Origin: a virus
Length of the DNA: 36,663 nucleotides
Reading direction: 5' to 3' (one strand)
Virus record (IMG/VR): IMGVR_UViG_3300028361_000074
Location: 1 to 36,663 of that record
The notes beneath the pieces are model-generated. The model had not been told where the DNA came from. It saw only the letters and a program-made list of their open reading frames with translations, and made no database searches. Below, one piece after another: positions 5,033-12,827 of this stretch (position 1 is the stretch's first letter; each line of letters opens with the position of its first letter). Position numbers and translations under genes: made by a program.

Positions 5033-7158
5033 CCGCCGCCGCGCCTGACCGTCTGTGGTGGACCGCCGACGAGATCGCCGCCGCCATGCTGCCGGATATG
5101 CCCGGCACGAAGCGCCGCGTGAACGCCCTGGCCATCCGGTGCGACTGGCGTGGGCAGGTGGAGCATGCGCGGCGGCGCACCGGGCGCGGCGGCGGGTGGG
5201 AGTATCACTGGTCGTTGTTTCCGCAGCGCGCCCAGCAGGCCCTGATCGCCACCGGCAAGCCCGCCGCTGCGCGGGCGAAACCCGCTGCGGTGAGCCGCGA
5301 TACCGCATGGGCGGCGTTCGAGGCGCTGCCGGAGGCGGTGCGCGACCGCGCCCGCGCGCGTCTGGACGTGGTGCAGGCCGTCGATAGCATGGTTGCGGGC
5401 GGTGCCGTCCGGCATCTGGCGGTGCGCGAGGTTTCGCGCCTGCGCAGCGTTGCCGACCGCACCATCTGGTCGTGGTTCGCGTTGATCGATGGCGTGGATA
5501 TTGCAGACCGTCTGCCGTATCTCGCGCCGCGCCACCGGATGGCGCAGCGGGCCGTGGTGCGCGCAACCTGCGCGCCCGAATTTCTGGACCGGCTGAAAAC
5601 CGATTACCTGCGCCCGGGCCCGCACAGTTTCAAAAGCAGCTATGACCGCGTGGCGGATGTGTGCACGGCCCGCGGGCTGGCGGTATTGAGCCCGCAGACC
5701 GCGCGCAGGTGGATGAAGACCAATGTTCCCCGCGTGACGCAGGTCTATGCGCGCGAAGGGTATGACGGGCTTGCGAAGTGCTTTCCGCCGCAGATCCGGG
5801 ACCGGTCGGGATTGTCTGCAATGGAAGGCGTGAACGCGGATTGCCACAAGATCGACGTCTTCGTGCAATGGCCCGGGATCGACAAGCCCGTGCGCCCGCA
5901 GATCGTTGCGTTTCAGGACCTGTATTCGAACATGATCCTGTCCTGGCGGGTCGATCTGAGCCCCAACAGTGTCGCGGTGATGTCGGCGTTCGGCGAGATG
6001 ATCGAGACCTGGGGTATCCCGCGGCATTGCCTGTTCGACAACGGGAAAGAGTTTGCCAACAAGTGGCTGACCGGCGGGGCGAAACATCGCTTCCGGTTCA
6101 AGATCCGTGAAGACGATCCGAAAGGCGTTCTGCAAGCCATGGGCATCCAGTTGCATTTCGCAACACCCGGCCACGGTCAGGCCAAACCCATCGAGCGGGG
6201 CTTTCGGGACTTTGCCGACCGCATCGCTCTCGATCCCCGGTTTGCCGGGGCGTATGTGGGCAAGCGGCCCGATGCCAAGCCGGAAGATTACGGTGCGCGG
6301 GCTATCCCGCTTGAGGATTTCCTGCGGGTTCTGGACGAGGGCGTGCGGGCGCACAACGCGCGGCAGGGGCGGCTTTCGGACACGGCCAAGGGGCGCAGTT
6401 TCGAGCAGACGTTTGCCGAGAGCTACGCGAAAGCCCCTGTGCGCAAGGCCACAGAGGCGCAGCACAGGTTGTGGCTGATGGGTCAGGACGTGCGCAAGCT
6501 GCACGCCACCCACGGCGCGCTGACGCTGCACAAGAACCGCTACTGGGCGGACTGGATGAACGAGTATGCCGGCCAAAAGATCGTGGCGCGGTTCGATCCG
6601 GAAAACCTGCACGCGGGTGTGTATCTTTACGGGCTGGACGGCGCGTTTCTGGGCCAAGCGGATTGCAGCGAGAAGGTCGGGTTCTTCGACCTGGTCGGCG
6701 CGCAGCTTCATGCGAAGGTCAGCCGCCAGCGCAGGCGTGCGGAGAAGGCGCTTCTGGATATCACCCGCCCCACATCCGTGGCCCAATTCGCCCGCGAGAT
6801 GGACGCCGCTGCGAAGGACGCAGCCCCCAGCCCGCTGGTGGAGGCCAAGGTGGTCGAGCTGGCCCCGGCCCGCATCCGCCAGCCGTTGATCAGCAAGCCG
6901 CTGCCGGTGCCGGACCCGGAAGCCGACGCGCGTCTGAAAGTGTTTGAGGCGGATTTCAGCAGGCCCAGGGCGACAGCCCCCGCGGCGGAGACATCATCGG
7001 CGCGGTTCTGGCGGATGCTGGATATCGAGCGACGCGCGGAGGCCGGAGAGCCGGTCACGCAGGCCGAGGCCGAGGAGCTGGCCCGCATACAACAATTGCC
7101 CGAATACCGCGCGCAGCGGACCGCCTATCAGCGGTTCGGCGAGACGGCCATCGGGTAG
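5029..7158 (+). CDS. muA: Mu A-type DDE transposase
   Basis: 709 residues from the ATG at 5029, coupled to the previous gene by ATGA. The order follows MuA: an N-terminal winged-helix Mu DNA-binding domain (~1-70, LWWTADEIAAAML), internal DNA-binding helices, an rve/RNase H-like core (~265-400), a Mu C-terminal beta-barrel (~470-570) and a C-terminal tail expected to contact the B protein. The catalytic triad is visible as D271 (NADCHKID), D337 (FDNGKEF) and E389 (PIERGF), very close to D269, D336 and E392 of MuA. It should bind the phage ends, nick them and join them to target DNA during integration and replicative transposition. Confidence 0.97.
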   Translation: MTAAAPDRLWWTADEIAAAMLPDMPGTKRRVNALAIRCDWRGQVEHARRRTGRGGGWEYHWSLFPQRAQQALIATGKPAAARAKPAAVSRDTAWAAFEALPEAVRDRARARLDVVQAVDSMVAGGAVRHLAVREVSRLRSVADRTIWSWFALIDGVDIADRLPYLAPRHRMAQRAVVRATCAPEFLDRLKTDYLRPGPHSFKSSYDRVADVCTARGLAVLSPQTARRWMKTNVPRVTQVYAREGYDGLAKCFPPQIRDRSGLSAMEGVNADCHKIDVFVQWPGIDKPVRPQIVAFQDLYSNMILSWRVDLSPNSVAVMSAFGEMIETWGIPRHCLFDNGKEFANKWLTGGAKHRFRFKIREDDPKGVLQAMGIQLHFATPGHGQAKPIERGFRDFADRIALDPRFAGAYVGKRPDAKPEDYGARAIPLEDFLRVLDEGVRAHNARQGRLSDTAKGRSFEQTFAESYAKAPVRKATEAQHRLWLMGQDVRKLHATHGALTLHKNRYWADWMNEYAGQKIVARFDPENLHAGVYLYGLDGAFLGQADCSEKVGFFDLVGAQLHAKVSRQRRRAEKALLDITRPTSVAQFAREMDAAAKDAAPSPLVEAKVVELAPARIRQPLISKPLPVPDPEADARLKVFEADFSRPRATAPAAETSSARFWRMLDIERRAEAGEPVTQAEAEELARIQQLPEYRAQRTAYQRFGETAIG

Positions 7159-7209
7159 CACGACCCGCGCGGGGAATGCCCGCCGCGGCCAACGAGGAAA
7201 GGAAATCAC

Positions 7210-7959
7210 ATGGACGGATCAACGCAGAGGGTGCGCGTGACCAATGTCATGCCGCTGCGCAATGTCATGCTGCTGGCCGAGCTGATCGAACGGGTGCGCG
7301 ACCGCGACCCGGACCTGCCTGGCATGGCATGTTTTTCCGGGCCGAGCGGTCTGGGAAAGACCAAGGCTGCGGCGTGGAGCGCCAACGAATACGGCTGCTA
7401 TCACGTTGAAATGAAGGAGAGCTGGTCGCCCAAGAAATTCGTCGCAAAGGTGGTCGAGGCGATGGGCATGACGCCGGTGGGCACCATCGGCGATATGGTG
7501 GACCAGGCGGGCGAAGAGCTGGCCAAATCCGGCCGGCCGCTTTTGCTGGACGAGGCGCATCTGCTGGCATCGACCCGGCTGATCGGCATCGTGCGGGACC
7601 TTTACGAAAGCTCGGCCGGGGGCACCGTCGTTCTGATCGGCGAGGAGATGCTGCCGCAGAAGCTGGGCCGCTGGGAACGGGTTCACAACCGCATGCTGGA
7701 CTGGGTGCAGGCACAGCCCTGCGATCTGCGCGAGGTCGGTCTGCTGGCGGGGCTCAAGTGCCCCAAGTTGCAGCTTTCGGACGCCGTTTTGCAGATGGTT
7801 CTGGACCAGTCACAGGCCCGCGCGCGGCGGATCGTCGTGAACCTGCGCCAGATTTCGGAGCACATGCTGCGCAGCGGCAAGACGTCCGTCGATGTGGACG
7901 ACGTCAAGGGTGTGCGGTTCTTTACAGGCGAGGCCCCACGGCCCCGGGCAGGGTACTGA
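7210..7959 (+). CDS. muB: Mu B-type AAA+ ATPase, transposition target activator
   Basis: 249 residues, preceded by GAGGAAAGGAA. Walker A is GPSGLGKT (residues 44-51) and Walker B is LLLDEAH (D114, E115). It lacks the long N-terminal HTH of Mu B (312 aa), so it is a short version as seen in many Mu-like phages. It should form ATP-dependent filaments on target DNA, deliver the target to the transposase and give target immunity. It lies 51 bases after the transposase and overlaps the next gene by one base (TGATG). Confidence 0.92.
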   Translation: MDGSTQRVRVTNVMPLRNVMLLAELIERVRDRDPDLPGMACFSGPSGLGKTKAAAWSANEYGCYHVEMKESWSPKKFVAKVVEAMGMTPVGTIGDMVDQAGEELAKSGRPLLLDEAHLLASTRLIGIVRDLYESSAGGTVVLIGEEMLPQKLGRWERVHNRMLDWVQAQPCDLREVGLLAGLKCPKLQLSDAVLQMVLDQSQARARRIVVNLRQISEHMLRSGKTSVDVDDVKGVRFFTGEAPRPRAGY

Positions 7960-8546
7960 TGCGCATGGGAACAGCCGGGCGCAGACCCGCCGATGCAGGC
8001 ACGCCGATCCGCCAGGACATCTGGGACGCCGTGCGGCGCATGGACGGCACGTTCGACATCAGCGCCATCGTCGCGGTGACGGGCGCGCCGCGAAGGACCA
8101 TTCAAAGTTATTTGAAGTGCCTGTGCGCGGGCGATTACATGGACTGTGTGGCGGCTGTGGGCGCGGGCAAACCGGCGCAATACCGGCTGCTGCGGGACAC
8201 CGGCGTGCATGCCCCGCGCCTGCGCCCGGACGGCACGCCCGTCACGCAGGGCCGCGTCACCGAGCAGCTGTGGACCAGCATGCGCATCCTCAAGCAGTTC
8301 ACCTACCGTGACCTGATCGAGACCGCGACGGTGCCGATCCCGGAGGCGACGGCAAAGGCCTACTGCAAGATGCTGCGCGCCACCGGGTATCTGAAGGTCG
8401 TGCGCAAGGCCGATCCGCCGAAAGGGCAGATCGCGCTTTACCGCCTGATCCGCGCTTCCGGCCCGAAAGCGCCGCAGGTGCAGCGGGTGAAGCGCATCTT
8501 CGATCCGAATACCGGCGACGTGTTCATGCAGGAGCCGCACCAATGA
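7959..8546 (+). CDS. Winged-helix-like early/middle protein (195 aa)
   Basis: 195 residues from the ATG in the TGATG overlap with the B gene. Two similar halves each look like a winged helix: IRQDIWDAVRRMDGTFDISAIVAVTGAPRRTIQSYL (~17-52) and VTEQLWTSMRILKQFTYRDLIETA, with PEATAKAYCKMLRATGYL (~90-145). It is therefore a likely DNA-binding protein with duplicated HTH domains. Proteins of this type follow B in Rhodobacter-type Mu-like phages. No function is known to me. Confidence 0.7.
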   Translation: MRMGTAGRRPADAGTPIRQDIWDAVRRMDGTFDISAIVAVTGAPRRTIQSYLKCLCAGDYMDCVAAVGAGKPAQYRLLRDTGVHAPRLRPDGTPVTQGRVTEQLWTSMRILKQFTYRDLIETATVPIPEATAKAYCKMLRATGYLKVVRKADPPKGQIALYRLIRASGPKAPQVQRVKRIFDPNTGDVFMQEPHQ

Positions 8547-8929
8547 CCGGCCCGCTGGACATCGCGCGGGAAGCATGGGGCGACGCGTTGCCCGAATGGG
8601 TCGAGCGGCTGGCCGTCGAATGTGCGGCGTCATCGCAGAACCAGGTGGCGCAGCGGCTGGGCCGGTCGGCATCGTTGGTCAGCTGCGTTTTGCGCCGGAA
8701 GTACACCGGCGACATGGCGGCGGTCGAGGATGTGGTGCGTGGCAGGCTGGAGGCATCGACGGTCGCATGCCCGGCCCATGCGAACCCGATCGCCTGGACG
8801 CGCTGCGAGGAGTGGCAGCAGCTGTCCCGGGTCTATTCCAACGTCAACAGCGAACGGCAGCGGATGTACCGCGCCTGCAACACATGCCCGTTAAACAAGC
8901 TCAGGAGGAAGACCGATGCCAAAGCGTAA
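8543..8929 (+). CDS. HTH protein with C-terminal Cys cluster
   Basis: 128 residues. The N-terminal half carries a helix-turn-helix (SQNQVAQRLGRSASLVSCVLRRKYTGD, ~31-58), followed by a Cys-containing region (VACPAHANPI, TRCEEW, YRACNTCPLN). The spaced cysteines suggest a small metal-binding site. The pattern is common in genes annotated as transcriptional regulators in the early region of Mu-like phages. It overlaps both neighbours. Confidence 0.75.
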   Translation: MTGPLDIAREAWGDALPEWVERLAVECAASSQNQVAQRLGRSASLVSCVLRRKYTGDMAAVEDVVRGRLEASTVACPAHANPIAWTRCEEWQQLSRVYSNVNSERQRMYRACNTCPLNKLRRKTDAKA

Positions 8930-9275
8930 GGGCTGCACGCCGCGGAGAGACCTTTACGTCAAGCTGCGGCAGGACGGTAAGAAGGTCGGCGAAATCGCAG
9001 ATCAGTGCGGGGTGGCGTACTCCTCAGTTTCGTCAGCCCTGTCTGCCGCCCGCGCCGCCGGTACCAGCGTCCGGATGGCTACCCCCAACCGGTTCATCGG
9101 CGACCGGCGTGCGCGCCTGCATGTGACGCCGTGCACCCGTAAGCATCTGGACGCGCGGGCCGAAATCCACGGCATGACGGCACATGATCTGGCTGACAAG
9201 ATCCTGTCGCGCATCGCGCGCAGCGAACGGCTGGTGGCCGCATTTCTCAACCCCGAACACGGAGCGAACACATGA
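8916..9275 (+). CDS. Small HTH-like protein (119 aa)
   Basis: 119 residues, starting 14 bases inside the previous gene. The N-terminus has a resolvase/homeodomain-like HTH pattern (LRQDGKKVGEIADQCGVAYSSVSSAL, ~17-42). The C-terminal part (LHVTPCTRKHLDARAEIHGMTAHDLADKILSRIARSERL) resembles the ribbon-helix-helix-like tails of small phage regulators. It is probably DNA-binding; the target is unknown. Confidence 0.65.
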   Translation: MPKRKGCTPRRDLYVKLRQDGKKVGEIADQCGVAYSSVSSALSAARAAGTSVRMATPNRFIGDRRARLHVTPCTRKHLDARAEIHGMTAHDLADKILSRIARSERLVAAFLNPEHGANT

Positions 9276-9883
9276 AAAACGAGATCCCCGCGGGCTACAT
9301 GAGCGGCCCGGACGGCACGCTGGTGCCCAAAAGCAAGGTCAAGCCGCAGCACATGCTGGAGGACGAGATGGTGCGTCACCACATCGGGCTGGCGCGGTCG
9401 CTGAACGCGGCGCTTGCGCAGTTCAAGAGGGAGGCCCTGCAGAGTTCGGAGGATTTTCTTGATCTGCTTGCGCAGGACTACCAGATCGCGCGTGGCGGGC
9501 GGAAGGGCAACGTGATCTTCCGCAGCTACGACGGCACGCTGGAGATGCAGGTGTCGGTGTCAGAGACGCTTTCGTTCGGTCCGGAGTTGCAGGCGGCGAA
9601 GGCGCTGGTGGACGCGTGCATCGCGCGGTGGAGCGCTGGCAGCAGTGACAACCTGCGGGCGCTGGTCGATCACGCCTTTCAGGTGAACAAGGCGGGCCGG
9701 ATCGACACCCAGCGGGTGCTGAGCCTGCGGCGGCTGGACATCGCAGAAGAGGAATGGGTCAAGGCCATGAACGCAATCGGCGACGCGCTGCGCGTGCATT
9801 GTTCCACCACCTATGTGCGGTTCTACCACGTGAGCGAGAGCGGCGCGCGCGCCGCGATCCCGCTCGATCTGGCGAAGGTCTGA
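9272..9883 (+). CDS. DUF3164 family protein
   Basis: 203 residues matching the DUF3164 pattern: IPAGYMSGPDGTLVPKSKVKP at the start, a helical middle, then GRKGNVIFRSYDGTLEMQVSV and FQVNKAGRIDTQRVLSLRRLDI. The family is widespread in the early/middle region of Mu-like phages and is sometimes mislabelled as a sulfate transporter; no activity is established. The protein is soluble. Its ATG overlaps the upstream stop. Confidence 0.88.
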   Translation: MKNEIPAGYMSGPDGTLVPKSKVKPQHMLEDEMVRHHIGLARSLNAALAQFKREALQSSEDFLDLLAQDYQIARGGRKGNVIFRSYDGTLEMQVSVSETLSFGPELQAAKALVDACIARWSAGSSDNLRALVDHAFQVNKAGRIDTQRVLSLRRLDIAEEEWVKAMNAIGDALRVHCSTTYVRFYHVSESGARAAIPLDLAKV

Positions 9884-9887
9884 GCCG

Positions 9888-10124
9888 ATGAAAATTGAAG
9901 AATTCGAAGCCGTGGAGAGCGAGGCGATGAGGCTGATTTCGGTGGCGGAGGGCGACAACGTCCGGTCCAGGGCCATTTTTCACGCGGCAGCAGTGCTCGC
10001 GGTGTCTCAGGCTGCCGGGTCAGAGGATGCTGAGAAATGCTTGAATGGCATCCTGCACTACGTTTCGGGCGTCGCGAATTTGCAAGTCAAGGTCCAGTTG
10101 CTAAAAAAGGGAGGGCTCCACTGA
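9888..10124 (+). CDS. Hypothetical middle-region protein (78 aa)
   Basis: 78 residues, mostly helical and acidic in the first half. The start lies four bases after DUF3164, and the stop overlaps the gemA start by one base (TGATG). No motif recognised. Confidence 0.6.
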   Translation: MKIEEFEAVESEAMRLISVAEGDNVRSRAIFHAAAVLAVSQAAGSEDAEKCLNGILHYVSGVANLQVKVQLLKKGGLH

Positions 10125-10576
10125 TGAGCCGTAACTTGCAGAAACTGATCCATGTGGGCTGTCGCGAACTGGGGATCGATGCCGACATGCGGCGCGAATT
10201 GCAGGTTTTGACCACCGGCAAGCCCAGCATGGCCGACATGACGGAGGCCGATCTGACCGCTGTGCTGGACGTGCTGAAGGATCGCGGGTTCCAGCCAGGC
10301 GCATTCAAGGGCGGGCCGCAGCGTCATCCGCGGGCGCCGCGCGCCGATCTGCGCCTGGTGCACGTGCTGTGGGCCGCGTTGGGGCGTGCGGGCAAGCTGG
10401 ACAAGCCGGGGCGCGTGGGGCTGAACACGTTCGTGCGGCGGCGGTTCGGCGATGCCTGGGGATCGGTGCCCGCCGATATCGACATGCTGCGCGACGCCGC
10501 GCAGATCAGCGCCGTGGTCGAGGCATTGAAACAATGGTGCGCCCGTGAAGGCGTGCCCGTGGATCGGGCGCGGTGA
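10124..10576 (+). CDS. gemA: GemA / Mu gp16-like regulatory protein (DUF1018)
   Basis: 150 residues. The N-terminal half fits the GemA family: LQKLIHVGCRELGIDADMRRELQVLTTGKPSMADMTEADLTAVLDVLKDRGF. The C-terminal half (FVRRRFG, LRDAAQISAVVEALKQW) also fits. In Mu, GemA affects host gene expression and DNA supercoiling; the biochemical basis is unclear. It is one base-overlapped with both neighbours. Confidence 0.88.
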   Translation: MSRNLQKLIHVGCRELGIDADMRRELQVLTTGKPSMADMTEADLTAVLDVLKDRGFQPGAFKGGPQRHPRAPRADLRLVHVLWAALGRAGKLDKPGRVGLNTFVRRRFGDAWGSVPADIDMLRDAAQISAVVEALKQWCAREGVPVDRAR

Positions 10577-10830
10577 TGCGGCGCCGGTGCGAGATATCCG
10601 ACCACGCCCTGCTGCGCTATATCGAGCGCGTGCTGGGCTATGATGTCGAGGGGCTGCGCGCCGAGATCCAGCGGCAGGTGCGCCCGGCCGTCGAGGTCGG
10701 CGCCAGCAGCATCCGTGCGGACGGGTTCGTCTACCGCATCCAAGGCGACATTGTGGTGACGGTCTACCGGATCGGCAGCCAAGACATACACGGCCCCCGC
10801 GCCAAGCGTGGCAAGGCGCGCCGTGGGTGA
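10576..10830 (+). CDS. Small conserved phage protein (84 aa)
   Basis: 84 residues. The start has SDHALLRYIERVLGYDVEGLRAEI, a pattern I have seen in small phage proteins near gemA; the second half is beta-rich and ends with a basic tail. The ATG in the TGATG overlap is chosen, although GTG three bases earlier is possible. Function unknown. Confidence 0.65.
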   Translation: MRRRCEISDHALLRYIERVLGYDVEGLRAEIQRQVRPAVEVGASSIRADGFVYRIQGDIVVTVYRIGSQDIHGPRAKRGKARRG

Positions 10831-11200
10831 CTGGATAGGCCTTGCCCGCGAGATCGTCGATCTGATCGGCGAACCGGCGGCGGTGAAGCTGCTGGCCGCA
10901 CGGGGCGGAACCGAGGTGTTCATCCCGGACCAGGTGACGGACAGCAAACTGTCGTCGATTGTCGGGCTGCCCGCAGCGGTGAAATTGCGGGAGCATTTCG
11001 GGCCGGGGCCATTGCGACTGCCCACCGGATCGGCGCGCGGGGCCGGGGCGCGCCGCGCGCGGGCGATGCAGATGCTGCGCGAGGGCGCCACGACCCGCGA
11101 GGTCGCCATGGCGTGCGATCTGCACACGCGCACAGTCGAGAATTACAGCGCGCAGATGCAGCGGGTGCAAGATGCCCGCCAGACCGGGTTCAACTTCTGA
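10823..11200 (+). CDS. mor: Mor-family middle/late transcription activator
   Basis: About 125 residues from GTG at 10823 (an upstream GTG at 10808 is an alternative). It shows the Mor/C layout: an N-terminal dimerisation part with GGTEVFIP (~33-40), then LPAAVKLREHFG, then a C-terminal HTH (MQMLREGATTREVAMACDLHTRTVENY, ~90-115). Mu Mor activates the middle promoter and its paralogue C activates late promoters. Only this one family member was found, so it may switch on lysis and head genes directly. It is the last gene before the 127-base control region upstream of the endolysin. Confidence 0.85.
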   Translation: MGDWIGLAREIVDLIGEPAAVKLLAARGGTEVFIPDQVTDSKLSSIVGLPAAVKLREHFGPGPLRLPTGSARGAGARRARAMQMLREGATTREVAMACDLHTRTVENYSAQMQRVQDARQTGFNF

Positions 11201-11252
11201 GACTTGACACAGCGCGCCCGGTTCTGGCAGCGTTCGACAAGTCAGTGCGGCC

Positions 11253-11276
11253 CCCCCGAAAACGTTCGGGGCGCAC
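11253..11276 (+). repeat. Late dyad element, copy 1
   Basis: Twenty-four bases identical to 18821-18844. The core is CCCCGAAAACGTTCGGGG, with 7-base arms around AACG, followed by CGCAC. There is no T-run on either side, so a rho-independent terminator is unlikely. It is best read as a binding site for a dimeric activator, plausibly the Mor-family protein encoded just upstream. Confidence 0.7.
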
Positions 11277-11300
11277 GCAACCCCCGATAGCATGACAGTT

Positions 11301-11323
11301 TGATCCCGACACGAAAGGGATCA
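11301..11323 (+). promoter_or_regulatory. Hairpin covering the endolysin ribosome-binding site
   Basis: TGATCCC (11301-11307) can pair with GGGATCA (11317-11323). The right arm overlaps the AAAGGGA Shine-Dalgarno of the amidase gene at 11328. Folding would lower endolysin translation. The stem is short, so the effect is speculative. Confidence 0.35.
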
Positions 11324-11327
11324 CCGC

Positions 11328-11876
11328 ATGCGAATGCTCAACGAAATCACGATCCACGGTTCGGTCACCAGCCGTGACTGGATGGCGAGGCAATCGATTG
11401 AGGAGAAGGTCGCCGAGATCCGGCGCTGGCATCTGGCGCGTGGGTTCAACGACATCGGCTATCATTTCGTGATCGACCGTGACGGCAAGATCTGCCGGGG
11501 GCGTGACGTGGAACGCGTGGGCGCAGGCGTCGCGAACCAGAACACCGGCAAGATCCATATCTGCCTTCTGGGCGGACTTGACGGGCACGACAACGATTGG
11601 TTTGCCTCCCATTACACGCTCTTTCAGGACAGTGCGCTGCGCGACCTGATCGAGGTCCTGTGCCGTGAATACGGCAATCTGGCGGTGCGCGGCCACAACG
11701 ACCACGCCGCCACGGCGTGCCCGCAATTCCAGGTGGCGGATTGGCTGGCGCGGGTTCCGCACGTCCCGCGCGTCCCACGCATACCGGGTGAGGCCCGTGC
11801 TGCAATTTCCCAAGAACCATCGATACCCGTCTGGCTGGTGCGCCTGATCGGCTGGCTGAAAGGACGCATGTCATGA
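11328..11876 (+). CDS. Endolysin: N-acetylmuramoyl-L-alanine amidase, T7-lysozyme type
   Basis: 182 residues with an amidase_2 domain over ~1-140. The zinc ligands of T7 lysozyme (H17, H122, C130) line up with H10 (ITIHGS), H123 (VRGHND) and C131 (ACPQF). DIGYHFVIDRDG and GRDVERVGAGVANQN are also characteristic. It should cut the amide bond between MurNAc and L-Ala in peptidoglycan. The tail after residue ~140 is Pro-rich and then amphipathic (PVWLVRLIGWLKGRM), perhaps membrane-associated. No signal peptide, so release depends on the adjacent holin candidate, with which it overlaps by ATGA. Confidence 0.93.
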   Translation: MRMLNEITIHGSVTSRDWMARQSIEEKVAEIRRWHLARGFNDIGYHFVIDRDGKICRGRDVERVGAGVANQNTGKIHICLLGGLDGHDNDWFASHYTLFQDSALRDLIEVLCREYGNLAVRGHNDHAATACPQFQVADWLARVPHVPRVPRIPGEARAAISQEPSIPVWLVRLIGWLKGRMS

Positions 11877-12172
11877 CTGAACACAATTTGCCCCCACTGA
11901 ACGCCCTGCACGCGCGGTCGACCTATGCGATGCTGCTGACGCTGATCGTGCCTCTGGCCAGCCTGTTCGGGATCGACCTGCTGGGTCTGCTTGGCAGTAT
12001 TCCCGCCCCGGCCGAGATCGGCCCCGCCGCCGACAGGCTGACGGCGATCGCGACCATCGCCACCGCCACATGGGCCTATGCCGAGCGGCGCCGCCCGAAA
12101 TTCGCCATCGACTGGGGTGCTGCGGCGCGGAGCGTTGCCAGCACGGTCGTGCGGTCCGGCGCCCCGCGATGA
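11873..12172 (+). CDS. Probable holin (99 aa)
   Basis: 99 residues with two hydrophobic segments: ~18-42 (YAMLLTLIVPLASLFGIDLLGLLG) and ~55-68 (RLTAIATIATATWAY), and a basic C-terminus. Size, topology and its place directly after the endolysin gene fit a small phage holin. No specific holin family was recognised. ATGA overlaps link it to both neighbours. Confidence 0.65.
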   Translation: MTEHNLPPLNALHARSTYAMLLTLIVPLASLFGIDLLGLLGSIPAPAEIGPAADRLTAIATIATATWAYAERRRPKFAIDWGAAARSVASTVVRSGAPR

Positions 12173-12534
12173 TCGTTGACTTAGACACGGTGCTCAGGAC
12201 GGCGACGTTCCTGTTGTCAATCACGGCGCTGGTCGCCGCGTGGATCGCCACGCGGCGCAGTGACGTTGAGGAGCGGTTCAAGAAGAAAGCCGACCTGATC
12301 GAGGCGCAGCGGGTGCGCACCGACACCGTCGAGATGCGGCTTAGTCGGGTCGAGCAGCATGTGGACGGCATGCCGCGGCATTCGGAGCTGCACCAGCTGG
12401 AAGTCAACCTGACCCAGATCAGCGGAAGCCTGAACACCATGAACGCCACGCTGGAAGGGCAGCGCGAGATCATGAAGCGGCTGGAGGCCATCGTCGGGCG
12501 TCATGACGACCATCTGATTGGAGGCAATAAATGA
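12169..12534 (+). CDS. DUF2730 family protein (Mu gp25-like)
   Basis: 121 residues: one N-terminal membrane helix (~8-26, VLRTATFLLSITALVAAWIA), then a long charged coiled-coil-like region (RRSDVEERFKKKADLIEAQRV, SRVEQHV, LHQLEVNLTQI). This is the DUF2730 arrangement found between lysis and terminase genes of Mu-like phages. A role as a spanin-like envelope protein has been imagined for such proteins, but it is not shown. Overlaps both neighbours. Confidence 0.8.
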   Translation: MIVDLDTVLRTATFLLSITALVAAWIATRRSDVEERFKKKADLIEAQRVRTDTVEMRLSRVEQHVDGMPRHSELHQLEVNLTQISGSLNTMNATLEGQREIMKRLEAIVGRHDDHLIGGNK

Positions 12535-12827
12535 GCTACGCGGAAGATCTGCGCAAACACCGCCGCCTGGCCATTCTGCGGCACCTGGAATTATCGAGCG
12601 GATACACGTCGAACGCGGCGATACTGGGCTATGTGCTGCAACGCGTCGGGATCCGGTCCAGCCGCGATCTGATCACGACAGAATTGGCGTGGCTGCGGGA
12701 GAACGGCTTTGTGGTGTTGAAAGAAAGCGACGGCTTTGTGGTTGTCACGGCGACCCAGGCGGGCGCCGAGATCGCGCAGGGTGTGTCCACCCACCCCGAT
12801 ATCCAGCGCCCGAGCCCGAGCGCCTGA
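12531..12827 (+). CDS. VpaChn25_0724-family protein (Mu gp26-like)
   Basis: 98 residues: YAEDLRKHRRLAILRHLELSSGYTSNAAILGYVLQRVG, SRDLITTELAWLRENGFVVL and a C-terminus ending HPDIQRPSPSA. This is a winged-helix fold common at this place in Mu-like phages and often annotated as ArsR-like. A DNA-binding role, perhaps in packaging, is inferred. Linked by overlap to DUF2730 and DUF3486. Confidence 0.82.
   Translation: MSYAEDLRKHRRLAILRHLELSSGYTSNAAILGYVLQRVGIRSSRDLITTELAWLRENGFVVLKESDGFVVVTATQAGAEIAQGVSTHPDIQRPSPSA

Larger units (their letters stand above)
11201..11327. promoter_or_regulatory. Control region upstream of the lysis cassette
   Basis: This gap ends the early/middle block. It contains TTGACA at 11204-11209 without a clear -10 partner, the dyad element at 11253-11276 that recurs at 18821-18844, and a small hairpin at 11301-11323 covering the endolysin ribosome-binding site. 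The position corresponds to the Mu middle/late promoter before lys. An activator-dependent promoter is likely, but no start site can be fixed. Confidence 0.5.

Noticed and set aside
4972-6786. 604-codon open frame on the minus strand
   Set aside because: Antisense shadow of the transposase gene, whose catalytic residues and domain order are clear.
11253-11276. Reading the late dyad element as a rho-independent terminator
   Set aside because: There is no T-run after the stem on either strand, and the conserved block extends past the stem (CGCAC), which fits a binding site better.
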